From positions 1-59,555 of IMG/VR virus record IMGVR_UViG_3300036770_007637: 59,555 bases of DNA. One strand, given 5' to 3'. Positions 33,587-40,783 of this stretch are shown here, in pieces. The translations under genes and the position numbers were made by a program. Below the pieces are notes generated by a model. It was not told the origin of the DNA and did no database searches. It saw only the letters and a program-made list of their open reading frames with translations. Numbering within the stretch: position 1 is the first letter of the stretch; every line of letters begins with the position of its first letter. The DNA is from a virus.

Positions 33587-33720
33587 GATCCGTCCTGGTT
33601 ATCGATCCATTCTAGTGGATCACCGATCTGCCAACCTAACTCTGTCAGCATCTCGTCAGAAAACTGGAGATAATGATCTCCAGTTTCCGTATCTTCTTGC
33701 ACTTCCAGTGTAAATCTCAT
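33559..33720 (-). CDS. AbrB-like swapped-hairpin protein (53 aa)
   Basis: 53 residues from MRFTLEVQED; the ATG overlaps the BI-1 stop (ATGA). LQFSDEMLTELGWQIGDPLE followed by W.DNQDGSWTIRK is the AbrB/MazE-type beta-hairpin pattern. Those domains bind DNA as dimers, so a small regulator is possible. It overlaps the next gene by 28 bases. Confidence 0.7.
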   Translation of the reverse strand: MRFTLEVQEDTETGDHYLQFSDEMLTELGWQIGDPLEWIDNQDGSWTIRKTIS

Positions 33721-34388
33721 TCTCGGTTGCCGAATAACTGCAACATACTGACAAAGATATTGATAAAGTTGATGTAGAGACTCAAAGCCGCGAACCATTG
33801 CATGCGACCGATCTCGTCGGCACTGGCACTCCAGAACATGTCGCGGATACGGTTCATATCATAGGCAGTGAGTCCCAGGAAGATCAGGATGGTCAACACG
33901 TTTAGAGTCATCTGTAGTGCAGTTGATTCCACGAACATGTTCACGACGGATGCGATGATGATGCCGATCACGCCAGCAAACAAGAATGGTCCCCATCCGG
34001 AGATATCTCGCTTGGTAAAGTATCCCCATCCAGCCAAGGCTGCGAAGCTCACAGTGGTACCCACAAGAGCCTGTGCGATTGATGCCGAAGTGAACACAGC
34101 GAACAAAAGACTCAAACTCAAGCCCATCACAGCCGCAAAGGCAAAGAACCAAGTCTTGATCGTGCCTTCTGCCATGTCCTGACCTTTCCAAGCCAGGAAT
34201 AGGCTCATGGCCAAGGGCGCAAAGATAATCACATAGCCCAGGGCGCTGGAAAACAGCACAGGCACCAGGCCCAGACTGTTGACCACAGCGGCCAAAACCA
34301 AGGTAGCGAAAACACCAGTGGCCATACGACCCAACACACCGGCTACCGCAGTGTTGAGGCTTTCAGCGGCCGAAACATTGAGATTCAT
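33717..34388 (-). CDS. Bax-inhibitor-1 family membrane protein
   Basis: 223 residues with about seven membrane segments, e.g. FATLVLAAVVNSLGLVPVLF, YVIIFAPLAMSLFLAW, FVFSA-type strands (LSLSLLFAVFTSASI), GIIIASVVNMFVES and VLTILIFLGLTAYDMNRIRD. The ending, TAYDMNRIR then SLYINFINIFVSMLQLFG, is diagnostic of YccA/YbhL-type BI-1 proteins. In bacteria they sit in the inner membrane and YccA modulates FtsH. A phage copy may delay membrane stress or protect phage proteins; inference. Part of the NadE operon. Confidence 0.93.
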   Translation of the reverse strand: MNLNVSAAESLNTAVAGVLGRMATGVFATLVLAAVVNSLGLVPVLFSSALGYVIIFAPLAMSLFLAWKGQDMAEGTIKTWFFAFAAVMGLSLSLLFAVFTSASIAQALVGTTVSFAALAGWGYFTKRDISGWGPFLFAGVIGIIIASVVNMFVESTALQMTLNVLTILIFLGLTAYDMNRIRDMFWSASADEIGRMQWFAALSLYINFINIFVSMLQLFGNRE

Positions 34389-34400
34389 TGTTGATACTCC

Positions 34401-34592
34401 TTACTTGGCTGCGGCCATGGCTTCTTTTTCCGCAGTGATTTCTTTGCGGCGCTCTTTGATAGCCTTTGACATCTCCTGCAGAGCTTTGCGAGCTCGAGCA
34501 GCCGCGGCTTTGACACCTTTCTGTGTGAACTTTTCGTTCTCTGCCACATAGGTCTCGAAAGCGGTTTTGATTGCGTCATGATTTGCTGACAT
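34401..34592 (-). CDS. Histone-H1-like basic protein
   Basis: 63 residues, Lys/Ala/Glu-rich and fully helical: FETYVAENEKFTQKGVKAAA then RARKALQEMSKAIKERRKEI. Resembles small bacterial histone-H1-like proteins. It may coat or compact DNA, or be a coiled-coil adaptor. Translated directly after the 59-residue gene, whose stop region (GGAGAG) acts as ribosome site. Confidence 0.75.
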   Translation of the reverse strand: MSANHDAIKTAFETYVAENEKFTQKGVKAAAARARKALQEMSKAIKERRKEITAEKEAMAAAK

Positions 34593-34594
34593 TA

Positions 34595-34774
34595 TTACTC
34601 TCCTTGGTTGAAATATTGTCGTCTGAGCTCCTGTTGACGCTCATAGTTTTCTTGGATACGAGAACGTAGCGTCTCGGGATCAGAGGTCGTTTTGAGTTCT
34701 TGATGCATGGCCAGATATTGGCTCATCAACGATTTGATCTCTTGGGCTAGTTGCTTTTTTTGTTCGTCATTCAT
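34595..34774 (-). CDS. Small coiled-coil protein (59 aa), first in the BI-1/NadE operon
   Basis: MNDEQKKQLAQEIKSLMSQY..., ends RRQYFNQGE. Strongly helical, charged. It has a near-consensus promoter 12 bases upstream and leads directly into the H1-like gene, two bases apart. Function unknown. Confidence 0.75.
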   Translation of the reverse strand: MNDEQKKQLAQEIKSLMSQYLAMHQELKTTSDPETLRSRIQENYERQQELRRQYFNQGE

Positions 34775-34785
34775 AATTTACTGTT

Positions 34786-34814
34786 ATTATGTATGCAGTT
34801 TTAGAAAATGTCAA
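34786..34814 (-). promoter_or_regulatory. Sigma70-type promoter of the BI-1/NadE operon
   Basis: -35 TTGACA (34809-34814), 17-bp spacer, -10 CATAAT (34786-34791), then 11 bases to the ATG at 34774. Predicted leader about 5 nt. Confidence 0.75.
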
Positions 34815-34820
34815 CGATTT

Positions 34821-35102
34821 TTACCACCAACCGTAGGCTCTTCCTAATCCAAAAGCATTGATTATGATAAAATAAGCAGTGAGCATCATGGGCCATGGTA
34901 GTCCCCGGCGATAGTATCCCCAACAACCGGTAGCGGCGCCAATCATGAATATAGGGTACACTATAGTCATATCAGGATTTTGGGCAGTCACGGCCAACAG
35001 TGCGCTTCCGCCCACAGTAAAGATGAAACTGGTTATCTCTAGGTAAAAAGCTCGGGGGTCAGATCGAAAACTGGCACTCCAGAATTCTCGGAATTTTTGC
35101 AT
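34821..35102 (-). CDS. Small membrane protein
   Basis: 93 residues with three hydrophobic segments (LEITSFIFTVGGSALLAVTA; IVYPIFMIGAATGCWGYY; WPMMLTAYFIIINAFGLG). The N-terminus MQKFREFWSASFRSDPRA is basic and probably cytoplasmic. No family recognised; a holin-like or inner-membrane role is possible. It abuts the next gene with no gap. Confidence 0.75.
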   Translation of the reverse strand: MQKFREFWSASFRSDPRAFYLEITSFIFTVGGSALLAVTAQNPDMTIVYPIFMIGAATGCWGYYRRGLPWPMMLTAYFIIINAFGLGRAYGWW

Positions 35103-35327
35103 CTAATTGATTTCTATGTGCCGACGATTCCAGCAATCCCATATTGTGATCTGGCGCCAATCTCTTGTCCAGGTCAAACGGAATCTTTCGAACATGTTGT
35201 GATTATATATGTGTAGTTTGTTGCCTTCAACATGTTTTGTGTCGGCACCATTGGCCCGGGCCCAGGTCAAGAGCTCGCTGTTGGCTTGTGATCCTCGATA
35301 GATCACGGTATAAATCGGTTCGGGCAT
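35103..35327 (-). CDS. Uncharacterised small protein
   Basis: 74 residues, IYTVIYRGSQANSELLTWAR then ADTKHVEGNKLHIYNHNMF, ending WDCWNRRHIEIN. Beta-rich and Trp-rich. Three bases from the upstream gene. Function unknown. Confidence 0.72.
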   Translation of the reverse strand: MPEPIYTVIYRGSQANSELLTWARANGADTKHVEGNKLHIYNHNMFERFRLTWTRDWRQITIWDCWNRRHIEIN

Positions 35328-35330
35328 GGT

Positions 35331-35597
35331 CTAGTGTAATGTGGTACCGGGTGGTACAGCGACGTCTAGTGCTATGTCTTGTTCTATATCTTCTAGCTCT
35401 GTTTCAAATTCAGGCCCCAACACCATGATCTCATCATCGTGTTGTGCGGCACTCTCTTCATCGATTCCTACCACACGCATGAGTCCACCCACATGGATTT
35501 CGGTGATGCCATGATGGTAAAGCACGGCGCAGATAGATGTCACAAGTTTACGGACTTCTTGTTCTAATAGAATTTCGTCCCAGGATTCTTTTTCCAT
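35331..35597 (-). CDS. Uncharacterised phage protein
   Basis: 88 residues from MEKESWDEILLEQEVRKLVT. The ATG at 35597 is preferred over an adjacent TTG because it stands seven bases after a late promoter word. The middle, YHHGITEIHVGGLMRVVGID, looks like a small alpha/beta domain, and the C-terminus is acidic. Function unknown. Confidence 0.75.
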   Translation of the reverse strand: MEKESWDEILLEQEVRKLVTSICAVLYHHGITEIHVGGLMRVVGIDEESAAQHDDEIMVLGPEFETELEDIEQDIALDVAVPPGTTLH

Positions 35598-35620
35598 CAA
35601 GATTATTTAGCCAAAAAGAA
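35586..35620 (-). promoter_or_regulatory. AT-rich start-site repeat around a late promoter
   Basis: 8-bp repeat TTCTTTTT/AAAAAGAA encloses CTAAATA (35604-35610) and the ATG at 35597. The upstream arm is also the U-tract of the terminator at 35612-35638, so this may be partly coincidence. Confidence 0.4.
35604..35610 (-). promoter_or_regulatory. Putative late promoter CTAAATA, near-leaderless
   Basis: Six bases (ATCTTG) before the ATG at 35597; predicted leader one base. Confidence 0.55.
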
Positions 35621-35638
35621 AGCGGCCGAAGCCGCTTT
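35612..35638 (-). terminator. Intrinsic terminator of the 36006 gene
   Basis: 8-bp stem AAAGCGGC/GCCGCTTT with a TTCG tetraloop, followed on the minus strand by CTTTTTGG. Confidence 0.85.
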
Positions 35639-35664
35639 GTGGGAGAGTCGAGCTCTCAGCCTGC

Positions 35665-36006
35665 TTAGGCGTTGGTGCTTTCAGCGTCGGCTTTGATAGT
35701 GGCCTTGACCACTTTCGAGGGCTTGACGGCCACCTTGACTTCGGCTCGCTTGGCGAGCTTGGTCTTCTCGGCCAGTTTGTTGGCGATGGCATAGCCAGCA
35801 TCGCCAGCGGCACCCTTCTCCTGCAGGAACTGCAGGGCCTCGAGCTTGGTCATGGCACGGGGAAGTTCCATGAGCTCGATGTTGGAGCAACCAGCCTTGG
35901 TCAGGATCTTGACACGGGCCACGAGGTCGTTAGCGAAACGAGCCTTGGTGGTACCATCAGGATTGGTTGCGGTGCCAGCTACGGTAAAGAGTTTGTCAGT
36001 TGCCAT
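35665..36006 (-). CDS. Uncharacterised, probably abundant early protein
   Basis: 113 residues: KLFTVAGTATNPDGTTKARF then NDLVARVKILTKAGCSNIEL, LPRAMTKLEALQFLQ and a Lys/Ala/Val-rich basic tail. It is a monocistronic unit with the best-consensus promoter in the window and its own UUCG terminator, which points to high expression. Small, basic-tailed; DNA or RNA binding is possible but not shown. Confidence 0.78.
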   Translation of the reverse strand: MATDKLFTVAGTATNPDGTTKARFANDLVARVKILTKAGCSNIELMELPRAMTKLEALQFLQEKGAAGDAGYAIANKLAEKTKLAKRAEVKVAVKPSKVVKATIKADAESTNA

Positions 36007-36085
36007 TTTGTGTTGCCTTTCTAAGTTGCCTATAAGAGAAATTTAAACTACTTGTTGCTGTATGCCAATTTCTTAGCATACCATT

Positions 36086-36114
36086 ATTATAGCAAAAGGG
36101 TGTTTATTTGTCAA
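36086..36114 (-). promoter_or_regulatory. Full-consensus sigma70 promoter
   Basis: -35 TTGACA (36109-36114), 17-bp spacer, -10 TATAAT (36086-36091): both hexamers match E. coli sigma70 exactly. The leader to 36006 is about 73 nt and contains a GTATGC/GCATAC repeat. Confidence 0.92.
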
Positions 36115-36454
36115 CCGCTTTTGCCTTCTTTGATTTAGCCATTTTAGCCTGTGGCTTTTTCGCCACAGTTTCAACAGCCTCGTCAAATTGGGTATCCAGC
36201 ACGGTCTGCTGTAGGGCATCGCGCTGACGTTTGAGTTCATGTAGTCCACGACACACCTCTTCGTAGGTAGCCCAGGTGCGATCGAAACGGAGTTGGGCCA
36301 TGTTCTTCACGGCCTCTAGAGCAGAGATCACCACTGCCTGATTGGTGTAGTCAGTACGCACCATCTCGATCACATCGTCGAGATCTTCGACCATGTTCCA
36401 GCATCGCAGGATGCCCTGCTCGAGATCAAAATTCTTTTCAATCACTGGTTCCAT
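36104..36454 (-). CDS. Uncharacterised early protein, helical
   Basis: 116 residues from MEPVIEKNFDLEQGILRCWN; an AAAGGAAA ribosome site supports this ATG over one six codons upstream. Mostly helical (VEDLDDVIEMVRTDYTNQAV; RGLHELKRQRDALQQTVLDT) with a Lys/Ala-rich basic tail. Last gene of the 37975 operon. Function unknown. Confidence 0.72.
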   Translation of the reverse strand: MEPVIEKNFDLEQGILRCWNMVEDLDDVIEMVRTDYTNQAVVISALEAVKNMAQLRFDRTWATYEEVCRGLHELKRQRDALQQTVLDTQFDEAVETVAKKPQAKMAKSKKAKAVDK

Positions 36455-36465
36455 TTTTGTTTCCT

Positions 36466-36918
36466 TTACCAACTTGAGTTGTAAAAAACCTTGAGCCCAG
36501 AGAAGAGCTCGGCCCGGGCATTCCGGATGAACTCTAGATCCTGCTCGCGGTAATATTCACTGCTGTCGTCACCAAAGAAGAATCCTCGTGTCGTGGGCAG
36601 TCCACCGTTGCGTACATCATACTCCAATCGGTCCAACATGTCCCAGGTGATCTCTAGTTCCACACCATTGAACATGTCAGAATCCGGATCCACTGGTGCC
36701 GAAGCATCCTGTGGTTGTTCAGGGTATTGATTGCTTCTCCATTCTTGCTCGAACCAACCATGCAGATTCGGATGCTTGCGCCAGTAGGCCAGCTCGCGTG
36801 GTCGGCTTACTTTGGGATTCACATATTCCCGTAAATCTGGATCAAGTTCGGCACCCTCGTAAAACTCATTCTGCTGACCTTTACGGGTGGCCACGTAAGC
36901 GTACATGTCTAGTCCCAT
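36466..36918 (-). CDS. Uncharacterised phage protein of the MGLDMY type
   Basis: 150 residues beginning MGLDMYAYVATRKG, a start shared by a widespread phage family with WRKHPNLHGWFE and FFFGDDSSEYYREQD segments. No catalytic role established to my knowledge. It overlaps the next ATG region by one base. Function unknown. Confidence 0.75.
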   Translation of the reverse strand: MGLDMYAYVATRKGQQNEFYEGAELDPDLREYVNPKVSRPRELAYWRKHPNLHGWFEQEWRSNQYPEQPQDASAPVDPDSDMFNGVELEITWDMLDRLEYDVRNGGLPTTRGFFFGDDSSEYYREQDLEFIRNARAELFSGLKVFYNSSW

Positions 36919-37253
36919 TATCTAATCCTCACTTCATCTGACATACGATCTGAATAAAATTTGTGTCCAATCCTGCGCACAGTATCTGCCATGGTCTGCG
37001 GACTGTCATTGAAGGCCCGGCACACGTCATCCACTGTGATACCGTCCTCTATCTCCAGCAGATAGATCTCATAGTGGCGTTGTGGATTGGCCTGTGCCCG
37101 TAGTCTCCAATGCATGAGATTGGGTTCTCTAGGAATGTCTCTAGCATCTCGACCTTTCAATGTATCCCAAACCCGCTGTCTGGAAATATCACTGAGATTC
37201 ACAGCGGCTTCCAGTCCGTTGCAATCCCACATCACCGCGATAGTATCACTCAT
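36918..37253 (-). CDS. Uncharacterised early protein
   Basis: 111 residues from MSDTIAVMWDCNGLEAAVNL; this start overlaps the preceding stop (ATGA). Alpha/beta pattern, with YEIYLLEIEDGITVDDVCRA and PQTMADTVRRIGHKFYS. Function unknown. Confidence 0.75.
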   Translation of the reverse strand: MSDTIAVMWDCNGLEAAVNLSDISRQRVWDTLKGRDARDIPREPNLMHWRLRAQANPQRHYEIYLLEIEDGITVDDVCRAFNDSPQTMADTVRRIGHKFYSDRMSDEVRIR

Positions 37254-37975
37254 ACAATCCTCACACGGTTGAGCTGAGTGGAATTTTCGCGATGTGCCTT
37301 CACAGTACCACGGATCCGGCACTGGTGGCCATTGCTGAGTCGATCGCGATAACTGAAGAACACCGCCCGCTTGTCTGCTGTGATTCCGGTAATGAAATAC
37401 ACACCATAGTTCTGGCTATACACCGACTTGACCACGGTGATCTCTGTGTCCACTTTAGAACCCACATCGGCCACGGGCTCGGCACTGATACCGTCCATAG
37501 CTCGTTCTAACTGAACAGACTCTTCGTAAGCCTTGATCTGGCTAGGAACCAGAGCCAACTCATAACGGGTGGTCCACTCGTCAAACTCTTCAAGAGCGAC
37601 CATGCCCTGGCAAGCCACTTCGAACTCTTTGACCACGGTACCTTTGAGCGTTTTCATCAGCAGGCTCTTGCTGAGCCAGTCGCGGGCACGATGACCCAGA
37701 TCACGATCTGCTTCGGTGATCAGGCTCTCGTCGTCCAAGGCACGTTTCATGAGATCGCGATTGCGTAGGCGCAGGACTCGGTCAGTCCAGAGCCCTTGAT
37801 CGTCCTTGGCATACTCGGGATCTTTGAGATACTCTCCACTGTTGGTGCGGTAAGCATACGCGGCAGAGGCCCATACAGTCTCGGCAGTCCAGACTACAGG
37901 ACGCTCAGTGGGTGGTCGGCGATTACGATTCACTTGGGCTGAAATGTTATATTTGGGACGATATCTGTTGTACAT
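37250..37975 (-). CDS. Uncharacterised early protein (possible paralogue of the 42274 gene)
   Basis: 241 residues, first gene of its operon. Basic start (MYNRYRPKYNISAQVNRNRR), then WTAETVWASAAYAYRTNSGE, then LKGTVVKEFEVACQGMVALE, and a C-terminal OB-like beta region (VDTEITVVKSVYSQNYGVYF). The layout (Trp/Ala segment, F..GMV segment, C-terminal beta domain) parallels the protein at 42274-42978. Function unknown. Confidence 0.75.
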   Translation of the reverse strand: MYNRYRPKYNISAQVNRNRRPPTERPVVWTAETVWASAAYAYRTNSGEYLKDPEYAKDDQGLWTDRVLRLRNRDLMKRALDDESLITEADRDLGHRARDWLSKSLLMKTLKGTVVKEFEVACQGMVALEEFDEWTTRYELALVPSQIKAYEESVQLERAMDGISAEPVADVGSKVDTEITVVKSVYSQNYGVYFITGITADKRAVFFSYRDRLSNGHQCRIRGTVKAHRENSTQLNRVRIV

Positions 37976-38005
37976 GTCTGCTCCGAATTTCTACTGTATG
38001 ACTCT

Positions 38006-38034
38006 ATTGTAGCAAATGGGCAAATATTGGTCAA
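38006..38034 (-). promoter_or_regulatory. Sigma70-type promoter, copy A of a duplicated cassette
   Basis: -35 TTGACC (38029-38034), 17-bp spacer, -10 TACAAT (38006-38011). About 44 bases around it are nearly identical to 39732-39760. Confidence 0.85.
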
Positions 38035-38044
38035 CCACATGGTT

Positions 38045-38058
38045 AGTAAGTACTTACT
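38045..38058. promoter_or_regulatory. 14-bp palindrome upstream of promoter copy A
   Basis: AGTAAGTACTTACT is a perfect palindrome 11 bases upstream of the -35. It could be an operator; it also includes the stop of the 38054 gene. Confidence 0.4.
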
Positions 38059-38284
38059 GACCAGGACGGAGACTCTGTGCTATCTTTTGTTCGGCTTCGA
38101 GCGCACGGGCCCGGAGTGCCTGATCTTGCTGTTGCCGGCGACGCCACTCCTGGCGCAACCACCAGCGATAGAGGCGGAAATATTCGCGTTCATCCAGCCG
38201 TTGACCGCCGTTGTAAAGCAATCGCTCTTCGCAATTCTCTATCCAGAGATTGTGTACCCAGCCACGGAATCCAGATGATTTCAT
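38054..38284 (-). CDS. Uncharacterised early protein
   Basis: 76 residues, very Arg/Gln/Trp-rich (YFRLYRWWLRQEWRRRQQQD), pI clearly basic. Four bases after the HNH-like gene. It could bind nucleic acid, but nothing specific is seen. Confidence 0.7.
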   Translation of the reverse strand: MKSSGFRGWVHNLWIENCEERLLYNGGQRLDEREYFRLYRWWLRQEWRRRQQQDQALRARALEAEQKIAQSLRPGQ

Positions 38285-38288
38285 ATCA

Positions 38289-38657
38289 TTACTTCCAATC
38301 TATTTTGATGGTTTTCACTACGTTTCTGGCCATCTCATAAAATTCTCTGTTGCTGAGCTCAGCTTTGATCTTGTTGGGTTTCCAGCAGGCTAGTTGGATA
38401 TTCCACCGCACATAACCTGCGGTATTGTAGATGCGATCTATAGTACAGGCATTGGGATTAGTACCGTAACCAAAACTGCCGCCACGAGTGAACTCTAGTT
38501 CCTGTCCAGTAAGAGCACAGCGCCCTTTCTGTTTCTTGAGCAGGTCCATGACATCATAGATATCAATATCAAAATCTAGTCCACGTTCTTCTCGGGCACG
38601 ATATTTGGTTTTTGAAAGAGTGGTTCTCAGAAACTTTTCAGCAGTGATAAGATCCAT
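38289..38657 (-). CDS. HNH-like endonuclease
   Basis: 122 residues. GRCALTGQELEF, CTIDRIYNTAGYVRWNIQLA and CWKPNKIKAEL follow the phage HNH/recombination-endonuclease-like layout (Cys...Asp-Arg-Ile...Gly-Tyr...Asn). The classical HNH His pair is not clearly seen, so activity is uncertain. One base from the upstream gene. Could be a homing-type or DNA-processing nuclease. Confidence 0.7.
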   Translation of the reverse strand: MDLITAEKFLRTTLSKTKYRAREERGLDFDIDIYDVMDLLKKQKGRCALTGQELEFTRGGSFGYGTNPNACTIDRIYNTAGYVRWNIQLACWKPNKIKAELSNREFYEMARNVVKTIKIDWK

Positions 38658-38658
38658 T

Positions 38659-39093
38659 TTAGCTCCCAGTGACCAGATGGAGTTCGTTGCCGTTCTTCAG
38701 CTCGAACGCTTCGATGAAGATATGATGCATGTCTCCGCTGTTTCGGATGGCCCAGTCGGCGGCACGATAGATGTCGCCCCAGGTGTTGCCAAACACAGGA
38801 ACATGACCACCTTGGTAGACCACAAACGCATCTGACGTGTAGGGATGGTCCCGCAAGAAGCCATGCTCTTCGAGCTCGTACATGGACCAGATGGCTTCGA
38901 GCTTGTGCTCGGCCTTGAATCGACCATAGTAATCCATCTTGCGATCGAAGTCTTGCTCTTCCTGGCGATAAGCGCCTGACAGGGCCTCGCGGATGGCCTC
39001 CACTGTGGCTTCGAGTCCCTTGTTGGGAGCGAAGCAGAGTGCGTTATGGATCCGGGTAAACTCTTCTGCGGTAAGGGTCACTGATGTATTCAC
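38659..39093 (-). CDS. Uncharacterised early protein
   Basis: 144 residues, GTG start with a GGAGCC ribosome site. Helical N-terminus (LTAEEFTRIHNALCFAPNKG; TVEAIREALSGAYRQEEQDF) then a beta C-terminus with GNTWGDIYRAADWAIRNSG. First gene of a three-gene operon. Function unknown. Confidence 0.75.
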   Translation of the reverse strand: MNTSVTLTAEEFTRIHNALCFAPNKGLEATVEAIREALSGAYRQEEQDFDRKMDYYGRFKAEHKLEAIWSMYELEEHGFLRDHPYTSDAFVVYQGGHVPVFGNTWGDIYRAADWAIRNSGDMHHIFIEAFELKNGNELHLVTGS

Positions 39094-39122
39094 GTCTGGC
39101 TCCTAATTTCTAACTATAGTAT

Positions 39123-39152
39123 ATTATAGCCGAAATACCATTTATTGGTCAA
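39123..39152 (-). promoter_or_regulatory. Sigma70-type promoter
   Basis: -35 TTGACC (39147-39152), 18-bp spacer, -10 TATAAT (39123-39128); drives the gene starting at 39093. Confidence 0.82.
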
Positions 39153-39303
39153 CCGGCTGTTCCAGGGCTTGTAGACGCAGATATTCCTGGTTCAGTTCCG
39201 CGATACGGCGCTCGTTACGGGCATTGGCTTCGAGATCCAGTTCGCCACGCACCTCGCACAGATAGATCAACTCTTCGATCACGTCATTCAGGTTCTTAGC
39301 CAC
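39142..39303 (-). CDS. Small helical protein (53 aa)
   Basis: GTG start with ribosome site GGAGGAAA, overlapping the end of the upstream gene. MAKNLNDVIEELIYLCEVRG... ends LRLQALEQPVDQ. Coiled-coil-like. Function unknown; the promoter of the next operon overlaps its 3' end. Confidence 0.6.
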   Translation of the reverse strand: MAKNLNDVIEELIYLCEVRGELDLEANARNERRIAELNQEYLRLQALEQPVDQ

Positions 39304-39700
39304 GGATATTTCCTCCTTGTTCGATCAGTTGGATGGCTTCGTCGATGCACATCTTGGCACGGACGGCATCGTCATGTTCCATGAGATGCTGGGCATCCGA
39401 CAGGATCGAGTAGGCCTGGCCCTCGGGTTCGAAGAAGAAGCCACGCTCGTCGCCGGTGTAGAATCGCTGGATGGTGATCTTCACGCGGTTCAAGTTCTGG
39501 CGAGCATCTTCCAGTTCGCCCCAGTTCAACTCCTTCCAGGCCGACATCAGCATGTGCATGATGACCTGCTTTGGTGTAACCCCAAAACCGGCAGTAAGAT
39601 AACTATCTACCGCGGCGTCCACATCTTGGCGGGTGGCACCAAACATGCGGATTTCGCGTTTTTGGGCGTCTGAGAGTGCTTCGTAGATCGCTGTAGCCAT
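39296..39700 (-). CDS. Uncharacterised early protein
   Basis: 134 residues from MATAIYEALSDAQKREIRMF; the ATG at 39700 lies downstream of the promoter (copy B), while longer starts would not. Helical, with FGVTPKQVIMHMLMSAWKEL and ARQNLNRVKITIQRFYTGDE. Function unknown. Confidence 0.75.
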   Translation of the reverse strand: MATAIYEALSDAQKREIRMFGATRQDVDAAVDSYLTAGFGVTPKQVIMHMLMSAWKELNWGELEDARQNLNRVKITIQRFYTGDERGFFFEPEGQAYSILSDAQHLMEHDDAVRAKMCIDEAIQLIEQGGNIRG

Positions 39701-39731
39701 GATCTGCTCCTTTTGTTTACTGTATGACTTA

Positions 39732-39760
39732 ATTGTAGCAAATGGGCAAATATTGGTCAA
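39732..39760 (-). promoter_or_regulatory. Sigma70-type promoter, copy B of a duplicated cassette
   Basis: -35 TTGACC (39755-39760), 17-bp spacer, -10 TACAAT (39732-39737). Copy A is at 38006-38034. Confidence 0.85.
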
Positions 39761-39808
39761 CCACCCCAAAATCCTGGGTTAGCAAGCACTAACTTAGCTG
39801 TTGTGTTT

Positions 39809-40783
39809 TTACGACACCTTTTCGGTCAGTCCGCGCCACTGTTTGATCGTGATCTTTTTACCGTTTTCTTTCCAGCCTCGGCCGGTCCACTCGGCCCGCA
39901 TAGGGAATGGCCAACTGCTATCCTGCTCAAACACTTCGTATTCGCCTTTGTGCTCAGGCTCGACGTCGGCTGGATACCAAGGTGACAGAGGAATACCTTC
40001 CCACTCTTCTGTGTCGGAATCAATCGCTTCCTGCGCCCATATCTCCTCGCCCTCCAACACCGGAACTTTGATTTTATCTAGTTCTTCAGCAGGATTCCAC
40101 TCTTCATCGCGGTACTCGCTTTCGTAGACCTCTTCGTCGCCCACAATATGGAACTTGTTTTCCGCCCATTTGCCAGTGGTGCTGTAGCCATCCTGCCCTT
40201 CGAGGTCTTGACCATCATATTCCACGCCGGTCACGATGTTCCACCCATCACCGTTGCCGTAGTAAATCTTCAAGAGTTTCGGATCAAAGGGTCGGGTCAA
40301 TGTGAGTTCAGCATCAAAGAAACAGCCCTTCTCGCCTTGACCACCCCAGAAAATCACAGTACCATTATCTAGTTCGTCGCTTTCAAAACCTTCACTGCAA
40401 TCTACCCCAATACCCTGACCTTCTAGGTGAGCGATGTCCAGGTTGGTCTGGAACAGGTCCTCCATGGTTTCATCGTTCATGACCGTGATCCAACTGCTGT
40501 CATCCATAGTAGCGCCTGAGGCATGGAACAGATCGTCGCATTCATAGGCTTCACCAGGATTGATAAAACGATTCTCGTCGGGGATATCCTGGAACAGTTC
40601 GTTGTCCCAATCGCCTAGATACTGATCGAGATCTACCCGGCGAGCTCTGAACACTTCGTAGTCTTGGCGACTCACTGAACCAATGTAGCACTCACCGCCG
40701 TAACCTTGGATCAAGAGTCGAGCCTTGATTGGAGTGAACTTCAAGGTGTCCATGAGTTCTTGTTTCTGTTTACGAGTTGCCAT
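39809..40783 (-). CDS. Large uncharacterised early protein
   Basis: 324 residues from MATRKQKQELMDTLKFTPIK, the start chosen because the preceding GAGGCC fits a ribosome site. Beta-rich and acidic throughout: LLIQGYGGECYIGSV, YECDDLFHASGATMDDSS, GTVIFWGGQGEKGCFFDAEL and YSTTGKWAENKFHIVGDEEV. Homologues are known to me only from other large phages, without a function. It overlaps the next gene upstream by 14 bases. Confidence 0.78.
   Translation of the reverse strand: MATRKQKQELMDTLKFTPIKARLLIQGYGGECYIGSVSRQDYEVFRARRVDLDQYLGDWDNELFQDIPDENRFINPGEAYECDDLFHASGATMDDSSWITVMNDETMEDLFQTNLDIAHLEGQGIGVDCSEGFESDELDNGTVIFWGGQGEKGCFFDAELTLTRPFDPKLLKIYYGNGDGWNIVTGVEYDGQDLEGQDGYSTTGKWAENKFHIVGDEEVYESEYRDEEWNPAEELDKIKVPVLEGEEIWAQEAIDSDTEEWEGIPLSPWYPADVEPEHKGEYEVFEQDSSWPFPMRAEWTGRGWKENGKKITIKQWRGLTEKVS

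Noticed and set aside
39701-39769. Upstream start for the 39296 gene
   Set aside because: It would lie upstream of the -10 of its own promoter.
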